From NCBI GenBank assembly GCA_002067705.1, contig MVRL01000148.1, positions 1-64,000 on the forward strand: a stretch of DNA of 64,000 nt, written 5' to 3'. A program made the position numbers and the translations under genes. This DNA comes from Methanosaeta sp. PtaU1.Bin112 (lineage in GTDB: Archaea; Halobacteriota; Methanosarcinia; Methanotrichales; Methanotrichaceae). Shown piece after piece: positions 26,073-35,066 of this stretch. Below the pieces are notes generated by a model. The model was not told where the DNA came from, made no database searches, and worked only from the letters and a program-made list of their open reading frames with translations. The stretch's first letter is position 1, and each line of letters begins with the position of its first letter.

Positions 26073-28043
26073 ATGCCGGCAGATAAACCTTCGTCGAAAG
26101 TGAGCATCGCATTGATTCAAACCACTGTTAGCGAAGACCTCGACCACAACCTGCAGAGAACCGTTGAAAAATTAAGGCAGGCCGCAGGCAAAGGCGCGCA
26201 GATCATCTGCCTGCAGGAGCTTTTCCGCACGCGCTACTTTCCGCAGTGGGACAAAAAGGATGCCTCGGCGCTCGCAGAGAGCATTCCCGGCCCGTCCACG
26301 CAGGCCTTTTCTGATCTGGCAAAAGAGCTGCAGATAGTGATAATAGTTCCCCTCTTCGAGAGAGACGAGATTGGATTCTACAACTCCGCCGCGGTGATTG
26401 ATGCCGACGGCAGCCTTCTTCCCGTCTATCGCAAGGTGCATATTCCCCACGATCCGCTCTTTTATGAGCAGAGTTACTTCACTGCCGGAGAGGAGATCCG
26501 CATTTACGAGACCCGATACGCCAGATTTGCCGCTCTCATCTGCTACGACCAGTGGTTTCCGGAAGCAGCGCGCGCTGCCGCCCTGGGCGGAGCCGAGATC
26601 ATCTTCTATCCTACGGCCATCGGCTGGATAAAGGGGGAGGAGGACCCGGCAGAGGGCGACTGGCATGATGCCTGGGAGACGGTGCAGAGGGGCCACGCCA
26701 TCGCCAATAGCGTCTATGTGGCTGCTGCCAACCGCGTGGGCCGGGAGGATGACCTGGTCTTCTGGGGCAGCTCCTTTGTCTGCGACCCATTCGGAAAGAT
26801 CCTGGCCCGTGCCAGCAGCAGCGATGAGGAGACGCTGGTGGTGGAGCTGGATCTGGCTATGAACGAGTCGGTGCGGGATGGCTGGGGCTTCTTCCGAAAT
26901 CGCCGCCCGGACCTTTACTGGCCGCTCATCGAGATGGTTAAGGAAAAGCATGCAGAAATGCCGCAGCGCCGGGCCGGGTCTGGAGCCGGGCTCTGCCTTC
27001 AGGAGACGCCCCTATCGTTGGGCTACCACATGCCCGCAGAGTGGGAGAGGCACGAGGCCATCTGGCTCTCCTGGCCCTACGACCTGGACAGCTTCCCTGA
27101 GATAGAGGCGGTGGAGAAGGCATACCTTGCCATCATCAAAGCCATTCATGCCAGCGAGATTGTCAACCTGCTGGTTAAAGACGAGCTGATGCAGAATGAG
27201 GTTGTGGACCGGCTGAGAGATGAAGAGGTCGATCTGCATCGGGTTCACTTCCATGTGATGAGATATGCTGATGTCTGGTTCAGGGACTACGGCCCCACAT
27301 TTGTCGTAAACCGGAACAATGATTCTGGTAAGAGAGTGGCGGCAGTAAACTGGATATTCAACGCATGGGGAAAGAAGTATCCGGAGCTCATGGACGACAG
27401 CAGAATCGGCGGGCTCATCAACGAGGATCTCAAGATGGACTACTTCCTGCCAGGAATCGTCATGGAGGGTGGCTCAATCGATGTGAATGGCTGTGGAACC
27501 GTTCTCACTACGGAGCAGTGCCTGCTCAACAAGAACCGCAATCCTTCCCTGAACAAAGAGGAGATTGAGGGCTATCTCAAGGATTACCTGGGCGCGAGCA
27601 AAGTCATCTGGCTAAAAGAGGGCATTGCCGGGGATGACACGGACGGGCATGTGGATGACATCGCCAGGTTCGTCAGCCCGACGACGGTGCTGTGCGCATG
27701 TGAGGATGATCCTGAGGACGAGAACTTCATGCCTCTAAAGAGAAACTACGAATTGCTCTGCGGTGAGACGGACCAGGACGGACTCCCTCTGACGGTCATC
27801 AAGCTGCCCATGCCTGGGCGCGTTGGGGCGGAGCGCCGGCTGCCTGCCAGCTACGCGAACTTCTACATAGGCAATGATGTGGTCATGGTGCCGGTCTTCG
27901 GACACAGCAATGATAAGAAAGCTCTGAAGATCATCCAGGAAGCCTTCCCGGACCGCCGGGTCGTGGGCATCAAATGCCGGGAGATGGTGCATGGGCTGGG
28001 GACGGTGCACTGCATCAGCCAGCAAGAGCCGCTGGGGGAGTGA
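26073..28043 (+). CDS. Fused N-carbamoylputrescine amidase - agmatine deiminase
   Basis: One chain of about 656 residues carries two consecutive enzymes of putrescine synthesis. Residues about 8-290 are a nitrilase-fold amidase (AguB) with the Glu-Lys-Cys triad in CLQELF, VYRKVHIPHD and ALICYDQWFPEAA. Residues about 315-655 are agmatine deiminase (AguA): ETPLSLGYHMPAEWERHEA, DVWFRDYGPTFVV, GDDTDGHVDDIARF and the nucleophile Cys in GTVHCISQQEP. Together they turn agmatine into putrescine via N-carbamoylputrescine. The ATG at 26073 has GGGAAGA upstream and is preferred over GTG 26052. Both halves keep all catalytic residues. Confidence 0.93.
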   Translation: MPADKPSSKVSIALIQTTVSEDLDHNLQRTVEKLRQAAGKGAQIICLQELFRTRYFPQWDKKDASALAESIPGPSTQAFSDLAKELQIVIIVPLFERDEIGFYNSAAVIDADGSLLPVYRKVHIPHDPLFYEQSYFTAGEEIRIYETRYARFAALICYDQWFPEAARAAALGGAEIIFYPTAIGWIKGEEDPAEGDWHDAWETVQRGHAIANSVYVAAANRVGREDDLVFWGSSFVCDPFGKILARASSSDEETLVVELDLAMNESVRDGWGFFRNRRPDLYWPLIEMVKEKHAEMPQRRAGSGAGLCLQETPLSLGYHMPAEWERHEAIWLSWPYDLDSFPEIEAVEKAYLAIIKAIHASEIVNLLVKDELMQNEVVDRLRDEEVDLHRVHFHVMRYADVWFRDYGPTFVVNRNNDSGKRVAAVNWIFNAWGKKYPELMDDSRIGGLINEDLKMDYFLPGIVMEGGSIDVNGCGTVLTTEQCLLNKNRNPSLNKEEIEGYLKDYLGASKVIWLKEGIAGDDTDGHVDDIARFVSPTTVLCACEDDPEDENFMPLKRNYELLCGETDQDGLPLTVIKLPMPGRVGAERRLPASYANFYIGNDVVMVPVFGHSNDKKALKIIQEAFPDRRVVGIKCREMVHGLGTVHCISQQEPLGE

Positions 28044-28115
28044 AAGGGAATTTGGTGGCAGAAGAATTAGAAGGATGGTATTATGATGTGCCACTATCTC
28101 TTAGGATATCATCCT

Positions 28116-28844
28116 TCAGAGGACCTCCAGGCGTCCCTCTCGTCTTAACTCTTCTGCAATCTTGCAGACCAATTCATAGTCCAATTTAAGGCGGTCTTCG
28201 ATATCAGAAGGATATGCTTGTCCGTTCTCCTTAAAGTATTCAATCACTCTCTTCTTGGCAGCCTCATAATCCAGATCGTGATCTTCCAAGGATTTGGTGG
28301 CAATCAATCCATATCGTCTTGCTGCGACCTTATTCAATATTGATCGAGATTTGGCAGTGATGGTCCTCGCAGATCTCTGCCAGACAACGCATAAATATAT
28401 TATAAGCAAAATTGAAACTAGATCACAGAACACTAAAATAGGTACATAATCATACCATTCTACAGTCGGAACTGACAGCCCAATCGCAAGAGCCATGAAT
28501 TGAGTTATGATAATAACGCCCAAATGAGAGAGTAGTATTATGCTATGCCAACGATTAGTTCTTCTCAGCTCTCTCTTGTAATGCTCCCATCTCAGTGCTG
28601 GTATTTCTTTTTCTATATATTCTCGTATATATATCGAGGCATCTCTTATCCCGTAGTCGTCTTGTGTCCAGGCAACTGCAATAAATGCCGCCAATGGTGG
28701 ATAGATGAGCGCCGCTGATTGATATTCGGGATTATTGGCGAGAAAGCCAAGGAAAGCGCCTGCTAGTATTAAAGTTGTTGCCAGCAGCTTTTGCCGGAGG
28801 TCAATTCGAACAAGGATCTCATCTCTTAATGCTTTGTATTCCAT
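28116..28844 (-). CDS. Membrane protein with a C-terminal winged-helix-like tail
   Basis: About 242 residues from the ATG at 28844. There are two pairs of hydrophobic segments (TTLILAGAFLGFLANN with a following segment, and LLSHLGVIIITQFMALAIGL with VPILVFCDLVSILLIIYLCVV). The C-terminal 60 residues look like a winged helix: VIEYFKENGQAYPSDIEDRL and YELVCKIAEELRREGRLEVL. The frame stays open to 29108, but that would run over a terminator hairpin, so a shorter start (28844 or 28889) is preferred. No family recognised; possibly a membrane-bound regulator. Confidence 0.6.
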   Translation of the reverse strand: MEYKALRDEILVRIDLRQKLLATTLILAGAFLGFLANNPEYQSAALIYPPLAAFIAVAWTQDDYGIRDASIYIREYIEKEIPALRWEHYKRELRRTNRWHSIILLSHLGVIIITQFMALAIGLSVPTVEWYDYVPILVFCDLVSILLIIYLCVVWQRSARTITAKSRSILNKVAARRYGLIATKSLEDHDLDYEAAKKRVIEYFKENGQAYPSDIEDRLKLDYELVCKIAEELRREGRLEVL

Positions 28845-29084
28845 ATCGAGAGCAGATCGGTCTGGAGCCCTCCTTGCAATCTCGCACATGAAGCAGAAAT
28901 TGATATCATGGCAAATAAAGATTATGCTGATATCAGGAATATCGAGAATATTGATAATATATGGAGATACGAATAAAAAATAATCCATTCCTGGATCAAG
29001 GCTTAGAATTGCCAAAAAACTCGGCGCACTACTTCGCCGCATCATTCTGGCATGAGCTTTGTGGGAAGCCGAAAATATTGAGAT

Positions 29085-29102
29085 CCCGGCCTTAAAGCCG
29101 GG
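29085..29102 (-). terminator. Hairpin after the three-repeat exported protein gene
   Basis: CCCGGC (29085-29090), loop CTTAAA and GCCGGG (29097-29102) form a perfect GC-rich 6-bp stem 16 bases beyond the stop of the minus-strand gene ending at 29119. Confidence 0.5.
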
Positions 29103-29118
29103 CACCAATGCATTCTCT

Positions 29119-30267
29119 TTACGTCACCTTGAAGGTATATTCCGTATCAAACGAGCCGCCATTGAGGTCGACTACGCCGAAGTAATACCATCCCGCCTTG
29201 TCGATATCCACCTTCAGCAAAACATCGTCGCCCGGCTTTTGGGCATCGGCTCTGGTTATCCAGTTGTAATTCTTGCCGTAGAGGTCTATCCGGCCTTTCA
29301 TGCTGGCCTTGGTGGATTTGGGGACATCCGACAGTGAAGCCTGGAGCGATCCGGGCGCGTCGATGTAGATCTTGTAGAATTCCACGTCACCTGCCGGGAA
29401 GATGAATCTTTTAACCTCGCTGCCCTTCTGGATCTCGGTTGCATCGGCTATTTCGTTGTCCGGCTCCATATCCACTACCGGCTCGAAGCTGACCAGGAAT
29501 CCATATGTGGTGTTGTAGGATCCGCCGTTGAGATCGCCCACACCCAGATAATACCATCCGGGGTTTCCGATGTCAACCGTCAGGAGAACATCATCTCCTG
29601 GGTCCTCTGCATCCTTCCTGGTTATCCAGTTCATATTCTTGCCGTAGAGATCTATCCGGCCTCTCATGCTGCCAGTAATGGCCTGGGGGACATTTGAGAG
29701 CGACGCATTCAGGATGCCGGAGCTGTTGAGAAATACCTTGTAGAAATCTCCGTCCCCCGCCGGGAAGATGTATGCATCAACCTGCCCAGCCGGGGCAACT
29801 TCGGTTGCATCTCCAATCTCGCCGTTGGGCTCCTCATCAATAACCGGCTCGAAGGATAGCGCCAGGGAATAGTCAGATCCGTAAGATCCGCCATTGAGGT
29901 CACCTATTCCGAAGTAGTACCATCCCGGTTTGCCGATATCTACCGTCAGGACGACTCCCTCGCCAGGATTCTCTGCATCCTTCCTGGTTATCCACTCATG
30001 GTTCCTGCCGTAGAAATCGATCCTCCCTTTCATCTCTGCCGGCACATTGGATAGCTGGGCCTGCAATACCCCCTGGCTTTCAATAAAGATGCTGTAGAAA
30101 TCTCCATCTCCTGCCGGATAGATGCTGGCGCTGGCCGACTGGCTGGAGCTGAGATCAGTTGCATCGCCGATCTCATTATTCGGTTCGTTGGCATCCGCCT
30201 GCTGGCCGGCGGCTGAAGATAGGACCGCCATCAAGAACAGGAGGAAAATTAGCAATGATCTGGACAT
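29119..30267 (-). CDS. Exported protein with three PPC-like repeats
   Basis: The 382-residue protein has a signal peptide (LLIFLLFLMAVLSSAAG) and three repeats of about 118 residues. Each has the order EPNxEIGDATE, IFPAGDGDFYKxFI, LxASLSNVP, GRIDLYGKNxxWITRKDA, PGDDVLLTVDIGxPGWYYxGVGDLNGGSY. The pattern resembles bacterial pre-peptidase C-terminal (PPC) beta-sandwich domains without any enzyme domain. It is probably a surface or sheath-associated adhesive or structural protein. The high identity between repeats points to recent internal duplication. Confidence 0.75.
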   Translation of the reverse strand: MSRSLLIFLLFLMAVLSSAAGQQADANEPNNEIGDATDLSSSQSASASIYPAGDGDFYSIFIESQGVLQAQLSNVPAEMKGRIDFYGRNHEWITRKDAENPGEGVVLTVDIGKPGWYYFGIGDLNGGSYGSDYSLALSFEPVIDEEPNGEIGDATEVAPAGQVDAYIFPAGDGDFYKVFLNSSGILNASLSNVPQAITGSMRGRIDLYGKNMNWITRKDAEDPGDDVLLTVDIGNPGWYYLGVGDLNGGSYNTTYGFLVSFEPVVDMEPDNEIADATEIQKGSEVKRFIFPAGDVEFYKIYIDAPGSLQASLSDVPKSTKASMKGRIDLYGKNYNWITRADAQKPGDDVLLKVDIDKAGWYYFGVVDLNGGSFDTEYTFKVT

Positions 30268-30336
30268 CTTAATCTCCTCATAAGATAGCTGACTTTTTCA
30301 TTATTAATCCTTTTGATTGTGCAGTCATATTAAAGT

Positions 30337-31881
30337 CTATTTTCTCACAAAGTCGATGAATCCCTGCTCCACATCCACAGAGGCCAGCTCTACCTGTACC
30401 TGATCTCCTACGTCAAGCCCCCGGATGCCGCTCTTGAGCATCCCTTCTACAGGCATCTCCAGGAGCCGAACCCAGGTCCCTTTCTCAGATGCCCCGGTGA
30501 CCATGGCATCAAACCTCTCTCCGATCCTCGACTGCAAAAGAAGCGCAGCTGCCGATTTGCCCACCTGCCTCTCCACCTTGACTACTTCATCCTCTTTTTT
30601 TGTGCAGTTCTCTGCCAGAGATTCCAGCTCCTCCAGGGTGTAGGGCATTTGTCTTCCCTCAATGGCAGCTTTGAGAAGGCGCTGGGTGATCAGGTCCGGA
30701 AAGCGGCGGTTGGGAGCAGTGGAGTGGGTGTAGTCCTTGACAGCCAGGGCGAAGTGTCCAGTGGCTTGCTCTCCGGGCAGCTCTGCTATATATTCGCCAT
30801 TTCCGAGAAGCTTGATCACTGCTAAAGAGAGATCCGGAAACCGCAACGGATCTGCTTTTTTCATCATGGTCAGAAACATCTCCAGCTTTCTGGGGCTGGG
30901 GCTCTTGGGAAGCTTGAAGGCGTGATCGGCGGCTATCTGCACGATTCGATCCCATCTTCTGGGAGTGCGCACCACGCGGCGAATGGATGGAATATTTCGA
31001 GCCGCGAGATATCGCACGGTAACGCCATTTGCTGCGACCATGAAGTCCTCGATGATCTCTTTGGCCCGGTTCTTCTCCTCAACCAATAGACCGCTGATCC
31101 TGTCGCCCTCGAATACAGGCTTTGCCTCGATAGTCTCCAGGCTGAGAGCACCCTGGGCATGGCGCAGGCTCTTCAGCTTCTGGGCGGCCTGGTCCTGAAG
31201 ACGCAGATTCTCAGCCAGACCATCCAGGTCCATAACCGCCTCGGGCGCTGCAGCCCGGCCCTCCAGCCAGGCACCCACGCTGTTATAAGCCAGCTTGGCA
31301 TGATTGCGTACCGCTGCCCGGCAGACATCCGACTCCAGGAGAGATCCATCCGGGCCGATTATCATCTCCACAACAATTGCCAGGCGGTCCTCGTTGAGAT
31401 TCAGGGAGGTGAAGTTGGTGGACAGCTTGAGAGGCAGCATGGGAAAGATCTGAGCAGCGGTGTAGATCGATGTGGTGTTGTGGGCCGCGTCCCGATCGAT
31501 GGCGGAGTTCTTCTTGACCAGAGAATCTACATCTGCCACCGCGACCCGAATCCTCGTTCTTCCCTGGGAGAGCTCCTCTGCGACCGTTAGCTGGTCCAGG
31601 TCCTCAGAGTCGTCGTTGTCGATGGAAGCCCAGAGCAGATCCCTCAGATCCCTAATCTGCGCCTCCTGGCCGGTCTGTTTTGCTCTCGCCGGTGCTTTTA
31701 TCTGTTCAAGCTCTGCCAGGGCCTGAGGAGAAAATTCGGCGAGCAGCCCTCGCATAATCAGGGATTTGCGAGCAATTTCCTGCAGTACTGCTCGATTCTG
31801 AATATTGATATTATTGATGTGATTCTGTGCATGACTCTGGATGCAGTTTGCTTTCCGATCGGAACTCATGTTAGTATTCAT
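30337..31881 (-). CDS. RNB-domain ribonuclease (RNase II/R family)
   Basis: The 514-residue 3'-5' exoribonuclease has the catalytic Asp cluster in WASIDNDDSEDLDQLTVAE (about 89-107), then TSIYTAAQIFPMLPLKLSTN, the RNB-type HAQGALSLET, and HSTAPNRRFPDLITQRLL near 393-410. An S1-like segment (RIGERFDAMVTGASEKGTWVRLLEMPVEGML) ends the protein. N-terminal cold-shock domains are absent, as in other short archaeal members. The first 40 residues look non-conserved, so the true start may be somewhat internal. Role: RNA decay. Confidence 0.88.
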   Translation of the reverse strand: MNTNMSSDRKANCIQSHAQNHINNINIQNRAVLQEIARKSLIMRGLLAEFSPQALAELEQIKAPARAKQTGQEAQIRDLRDLLWASIDNDDSEDLDQLTVAEELSQGRTRIRVAVADVDSLVKKNSAIDRDAAHNTTSIYTAAQIFPMLPLKLSTNFTSLNLNEDRLAIVVEMIIGPDGSLLESDVCRAAVRNHAKLAYNSVGAWLEGRAAAPEAVMDLDGLAENLRLQDQAAQKLKSLRHAQGALSLETIEAKPVFEGDRISGLLVEEKNRAKEIIEDFMVAANGVTVRYLAARNIPSIRRVVRTPRRWDRIVQIAADHAFKLPKSPSPRKLEMFLTMMKKADPLRFPDLSLAVIKLLGNGEYIAELPGEQATGHFALAVKDYTHSTAPNRRFPDLITQRLLKAAIEGRQMPYTLEELESLAENCTKKEDEVVKVERQVGKSAAALLLQSRIGERFDAMVTGASEKGTWVRLLEMPVEGMLKSGIRGLDVGDQVQVELASVDVEQGFIDFVRK

Positions 31882-31952
31882 CCGACGAATTCTTTGCTCT
31901 CAAAGGGCATGAAGCTGTTGGGCCGGATTCCGCTATATGATGCATTTGCGGA

Positions 31953-32837
31953 TCAAGGATTTCCCGAGCCGAATTCCTTCTCCAACTGCCTCCACTTTCT
32001 TACGCCAATCAGATCATTGAATTCAGACCAGTTTACGCCCAATTCCCCTACCTTTTCAAGATCGCTATTCCTCAATGCCTGCAGCGCATCCTGCATGGCT
32101 TTGACCGCCGGATAGAGGCAGACCATGGGTATAGAGATGTATTTGACTCCGATCCTTTCCAGCTCGGATAAGGAAAAATTCGGTGTCTTGCCGCCAGCAA
32201 TCAGGTTGAATGCCAGAGGGATCTCGATCTTCTTGACAAGATGCTCTACCTCCTGCAGTGACTGCGGGCACTCCACGTAGATGTAATCCGCACCGGCCCC
32301 GGCATAGGCAACCGCACGTTCGATGGTCTTTTCGAATCCTTCTATTGCCCTGGCATCAGTTCTTGCTCCAATGACCAGATCCGATCCTTCTTCTTCTCTT
32401 GCTCTGATCAGAGCTGCGATTTTGGAGACCATATCTTCCTTGGAGATGATGGTCTTCCCACTCATGTGACCGCAGCGTTTGGGCCAGGTCTGATCCTCGA
32501 TTCTGATGCCCGCGGCATCGATCCAGATGAAATTCTTGGCAGTCCAATAGGCATTCAGGGCATTTCCGTATCCAGTATCAGCATCCACATCGACCGGTAT
32601 TGATACGCTATTGACTATGTTTTTAGCTCGCTCCAGCAGCTCCCCAAAGCTGATCAGCCCCAGATCCGGCTGGCCGATTGCCGATGCAGAGATGGCATAT
32701 CCGGATGTTCCCATCAGCTTGAATCCTGCTCTTTCGATCATAATAGCAGATAGAGCGTCATAGCCGCAAGGTCTCAGAAGAAGACCGGGCTTTTCCAGAA
32801 GTTGGCGGAAGAGTTTTGCTCTTTGCATATTGGTCAC
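31953..32837 (-). CDS. Isocitrate lyase/PEP mutase family protein
   Basis: The 294-residue TIM-barrel enzyme has GYDALSAIMIERAGF (about 24-38), the metal-site VDVDADTGYGN (about 82-92), GIRIEDQTWPKRCGH (about 109-123; the KRCGH loop carries the catalytic Cys in lyases), and VIGARTDA near 155. The presence of KRCGH favours a C-C lyase such as 2-methylisocitrate or oxaloacetate/carboxyphosphonoenolpyruvate-type chemistry over a phosphonomutase. Substrate not determinable from sequence. Confidence 0.85.
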   Translation of the reverse strand: MTNMQRAKLFRQLLEKPGLLLRPCGYDALSAIMIERAGFKLMGTSGYAISASAIGQPDLGLISFGELLERAKNIVNSVSIPVDVDADTGYGNALNAYWTAKNFIWIDAAGIRIEDQTWPKRCGHMSGKTIISKEDMVSKIAALIRAREEEGSDLVIGARTDARAIEGFEKTIERAVAYAGAGADYIYVECPQSLQEVEHLVKKIEIPLAFNLIAGGKTPNFSLSELERIGVKYISIPMVCLYPAVKAMQDALQALRNSDLEKVGELGVNWSEFNDLIGVRKWRQLEKEFGSGNP

Positions 32838-32973
32838 CAGCCAATCAGAGATTACTCATTAGTATGTTATTTTCAGTTGATATAGATTTGGCTTCGCCAA
32901 AGCAGAAAAATCATATCCAAGAACGCAGATAGTCTGCTCGGGATTTAGCTATAAAATTCCGGCGGATGATATA

Positions 32974-34230
32974 ATGATCAGGGAGATATTGATTGCCATT
33001 CTTCTGTTATGTTTTGCAAATGCTACGATACTGCCGGCTCTTGGTCAGAATGAGCAGACCGGCACGACGGGCGCATTGCTTAAAGCTCCGGCTAACGAAT
33101 CTGAGCTGGCCTCCTTTGTGCAATCAGCGGCGTCGCATGCCAGAGATGTGGGCAAAAATGAGGCCATTAAGGATTTCATGGACAGAAATGGCTCTTGGGT
33201 GAGGGGAGATGTCTACATCTTCGCCCATGACTTTAATGGCACGGCTTTATGCCTGCCATTCATGCCCAATGAGGTAGGCACAGATCGCTCCAATATTCAA
33301 AATGACAAAGGAGTCCGTATCAACAGGGATATGCGGGCCATCGCCCTGAACGGAAGCGGCTATTACGAGTACGATTGGAATAATCCCCTCACCAATCAGA
33401 GCGAGCCCAAAGTGAGCTATGTTATGAAGGCCGATGACACCTGGTATCTGGGAGCCGGGATCTACAAATCGGAATTGATCCAGGAAAGCGATGCGGAGGA
33501 TGGGAACATGGCATCTTTTCTTTTGCGTCTCCAGGCGGATTTGCAGGGGCAGCTTTATGATCTGGATGCGGCAGTGGCAAATTCCGCTTTTAAGCTTAGT
33601 ACCGCGGGAATTAAAGGAGAGAACGCCAGAGATGTACTGCAAAATCTGACCAATGCAAGCGCTCATTTTGTAGAGGCGACCATCAGCAGTCCAGAAGGAA
33701 AGATAGTAGTCGCTGAGCCTGCCGCCTTCAAGAATGCCGAAGGCGCTGACATCAGCAAAACCGATTCAACAATTCGCTTGATGCAAACCAAAAGCCCGGT
33801 CTTCAGCCAGGTATTCCGCCTTGTAGAAGGCTACGATGCGATAGTAATCTCATACCCAGTCTTCTCTGACTCCGGACAGTTCATGGGCGGAGTGGGGGCA
33901 ATAATCAAGCCTGAAGAGCTCATAGGATCTATTGCCGCGCTCCTGCTGAATGATACAGACTACAGCGTCACAGTCATACAAAAAAATGGCCTTTCTCTGT
34001 ATGATACCGATTCCAGTCAGATAGGAAAGAACCTCTTTGAAGACCCCATTTACAAGCCATATCCGCAGCTATTGGCTCTGGGTAGAGATGTGGTTGCTGA
34101 GCGTTCCGGCACGGGAAGCTATGTCTTCCTTAATGGGGAGCATAATGGAAATGTCACCAAAGAGGTATGCTGGACGACGGTAGGGCTTCACGGCAACGAA
34201 TGGCGCCTGGTTGCTATCCGCGCCTATTGA
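32974..34230 (+). CDS. Exported protein with Cache sensor domains
   Basis: The 418-residue protein has a signal peptide (IAILLLCFANATILPALG). Residues about 45-165 form a single Cache domain with ASHARDVGKNEAIKDFMD, YIFAHDFNGTALCLPFMP and YVMKADDTWYLGAGIY. A second Cache-like half (about 180-400) has GGVGAIIKPEELI and VTVIQKNGLSLYDTDSSQIG. No membrane-spanning output domain, kinase or methyl-accepting region follows, so it may be a ligand-binding protein acting outside the cell. A smaller paralog lies at 35067. Confidence 0.82.
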   Translation: MIREILIAILLLCFANATILPALGQNEQTGTTGALLKAPANESELASFVQSAASHARDVGKNEAIKDFMDRNGSWVRGDVYIFAHDFNGTALCLPFMPNEVGTDRSNIQNDKGVRINRDMRAIALNGSGYYEYDWNNPLTNQSEPKVSYVMKADDTWYLGAGIYKSELIQESDAEDGNMASFLLRLQADLQGQLYDLDAAVANSAFKLSTAGIKGENARDVLQNLTNASAHFVEATISSPEGKIVVAEPAAFKNAEGADISKTDSTIRLMQTKSPVFSQVFRLVEGYDAIVISYPVFSDSGQFMGGVGAIIKPEELIGSIAALLLNDTDYSVTVIQKNGLSLYDTDSSQIGKNLFEDPIYKPYPQLLALGRDVVAERSGTGSYVFLNGEHNGNVTKEVCWTTVGLHGNEWRLVAIRAY

Positions 34231-34461
34231 CGATGAAATAGATATTTTTTCCGATAGCTTCGCTACTGATGGAAAGTCGCTCTCCGATGGAGTCCACAAC
34301 GGTCTCCAGTGTGGGCTATACCTTAGATCGGTATTGGAACGCGGCTATTATTATCCTCAGATTGGGATTGCAATCTGTTGGCATAGGAAGCCATAGAAAG
34401 CCCTTCCCTTCGGAGCAGAGGAGTAGTCACCTTAATTTATCTTGAGATCGTTTAATTAGCT

Positions 34462-34677
34462 ATGACAGAAATTGCGGTCGAATCGGTCTTTGGCATAAAT
34501 GCCGGCATTGTCTGGGAGGCCCTTAATAAAAATGGTCCCAGCGCCATCGATAATCTCGTTAAAATGACGGGATTGAGCAGGGAATTGGTCTTTGGAGCAT
34601 TGGGCTGGTTGGGTCGGGAGAACAAAATCCTCCTGGAGAAGCGAGGACGAGCATTCATAATCTCGCTCGTGCCTTGA
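34462..34677 (+). CDS. Winged-helix domain protein (DUF2582 type)
   Basis: The 71-residue protein is a single winged helix: FGINAGIVWEALNKNGPSAI, DNLVKMTGLSRELVFGALGWLGRENKI and a wing ending LEKRGRAFIISL. This matches the small DUF2582 family. It may bind DNA or protein. It stands alone; a T9 run lies about 130 bases downstream. Confidence 0.8.
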   Translation: MTEIAVESVFGINAGIVWEALNKNGPSAIDNLVKMTGLSRELVFGALGWLGRENKILLEKRGRAFIISLVP

Positions 34678-34808
34678 CTATTGGAACCATAAATCAAGCG
34701 AACAATCAGGCGGACTGGCAGGATTAAATTTAATAATTTTAAGTAAATAATGCAGCCCGCCTACTGGCTATATTTGCTGCAACCAATCCCAATCATCCTT
34801 AAGATCTT

Positions 34809-34818
34809 ATTTTTTTTT
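34809..34818 (+). terminator. Poly-T terminator
   Basis: A run of nine or more T (TATTTTTTTTT, 34808-34818) on the plus strand lies between the DUF2582 gene and the next promoter. It is the likely end of that transcript. Confidence 0.45.
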
Positions 34819-34854
34819 AGAGGCCCATATTTGCCCCCATTTGCTCAAAGAAGA

Positions 34855-34902
34855 TTATGAAGATTTGTTATAATTGGCAATTCCGTAGGGCAATCTTCAT
34901 AA
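34855..34902 (+). promoter_or_regulatory. Promoter enclosed by a perfect 11-bp inverted repeat
   Basis: TTATGAAGATT (34855-34865) and AATCTTCATAA (34892-34902) are exact reverse complements separated by 26 bases. Between them are a TATA-like TTATAATT (34868-34875) and the small palindrome AATTG-G-CAATT (34872-34882). This looks like an operator pair that could block or bend the promoter of the downstream 33-codon frame and Cache gene. Confidence 0.5.
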
Positions 34903-34937
34903 ACGCGATTGATATTGTCTTGTAGGGGGTGTTTCAT

Positions 34938-35039
34938 ATGAGGCGATCCTGCAATTACATTTGCTGCGATCCATTTGCTGTGATTCATCCCGGTCTTGAT
35001 ATGCGGCCACCAACTAACGCAACAAGCAATGGTATTTGA
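34938..35039 (+). CDS. Possible 33-residue leader peptide or microprotein
   Basis: An ATG at 34938 has GGGGGTG (34925-34931) 6 bases upstream. The frame runs 33 codons and includes CNYICCDPF, so it has three cysteines. It ends 27 bases before the small Cache gene and lies just downstream of the TATA-like element. Coding status is unproven; the good ribosome site is the only support. Confidence 0.3.
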   Translation: MRRSCNYICCDPFAVIHPGLDMRPPTNATSNGI

Positions 35040-35066
35040 TGAAAAAATCTGAGATGTGATGAAACG

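Noticed and set aside
26172-26951. A 259-codon minus-strand frame inside the amidase domain
   Set aside because: Antisense shadow of a fully conserved nitrilase-fold enzyme.
28845-29108. N-terminal 88 residues of the longest frame of the membrane/winged-helix gene
   Set aside because: This part overlaps a terminator hairpin of the upstream gene and shows no conserved pattern; a later start is more likely.
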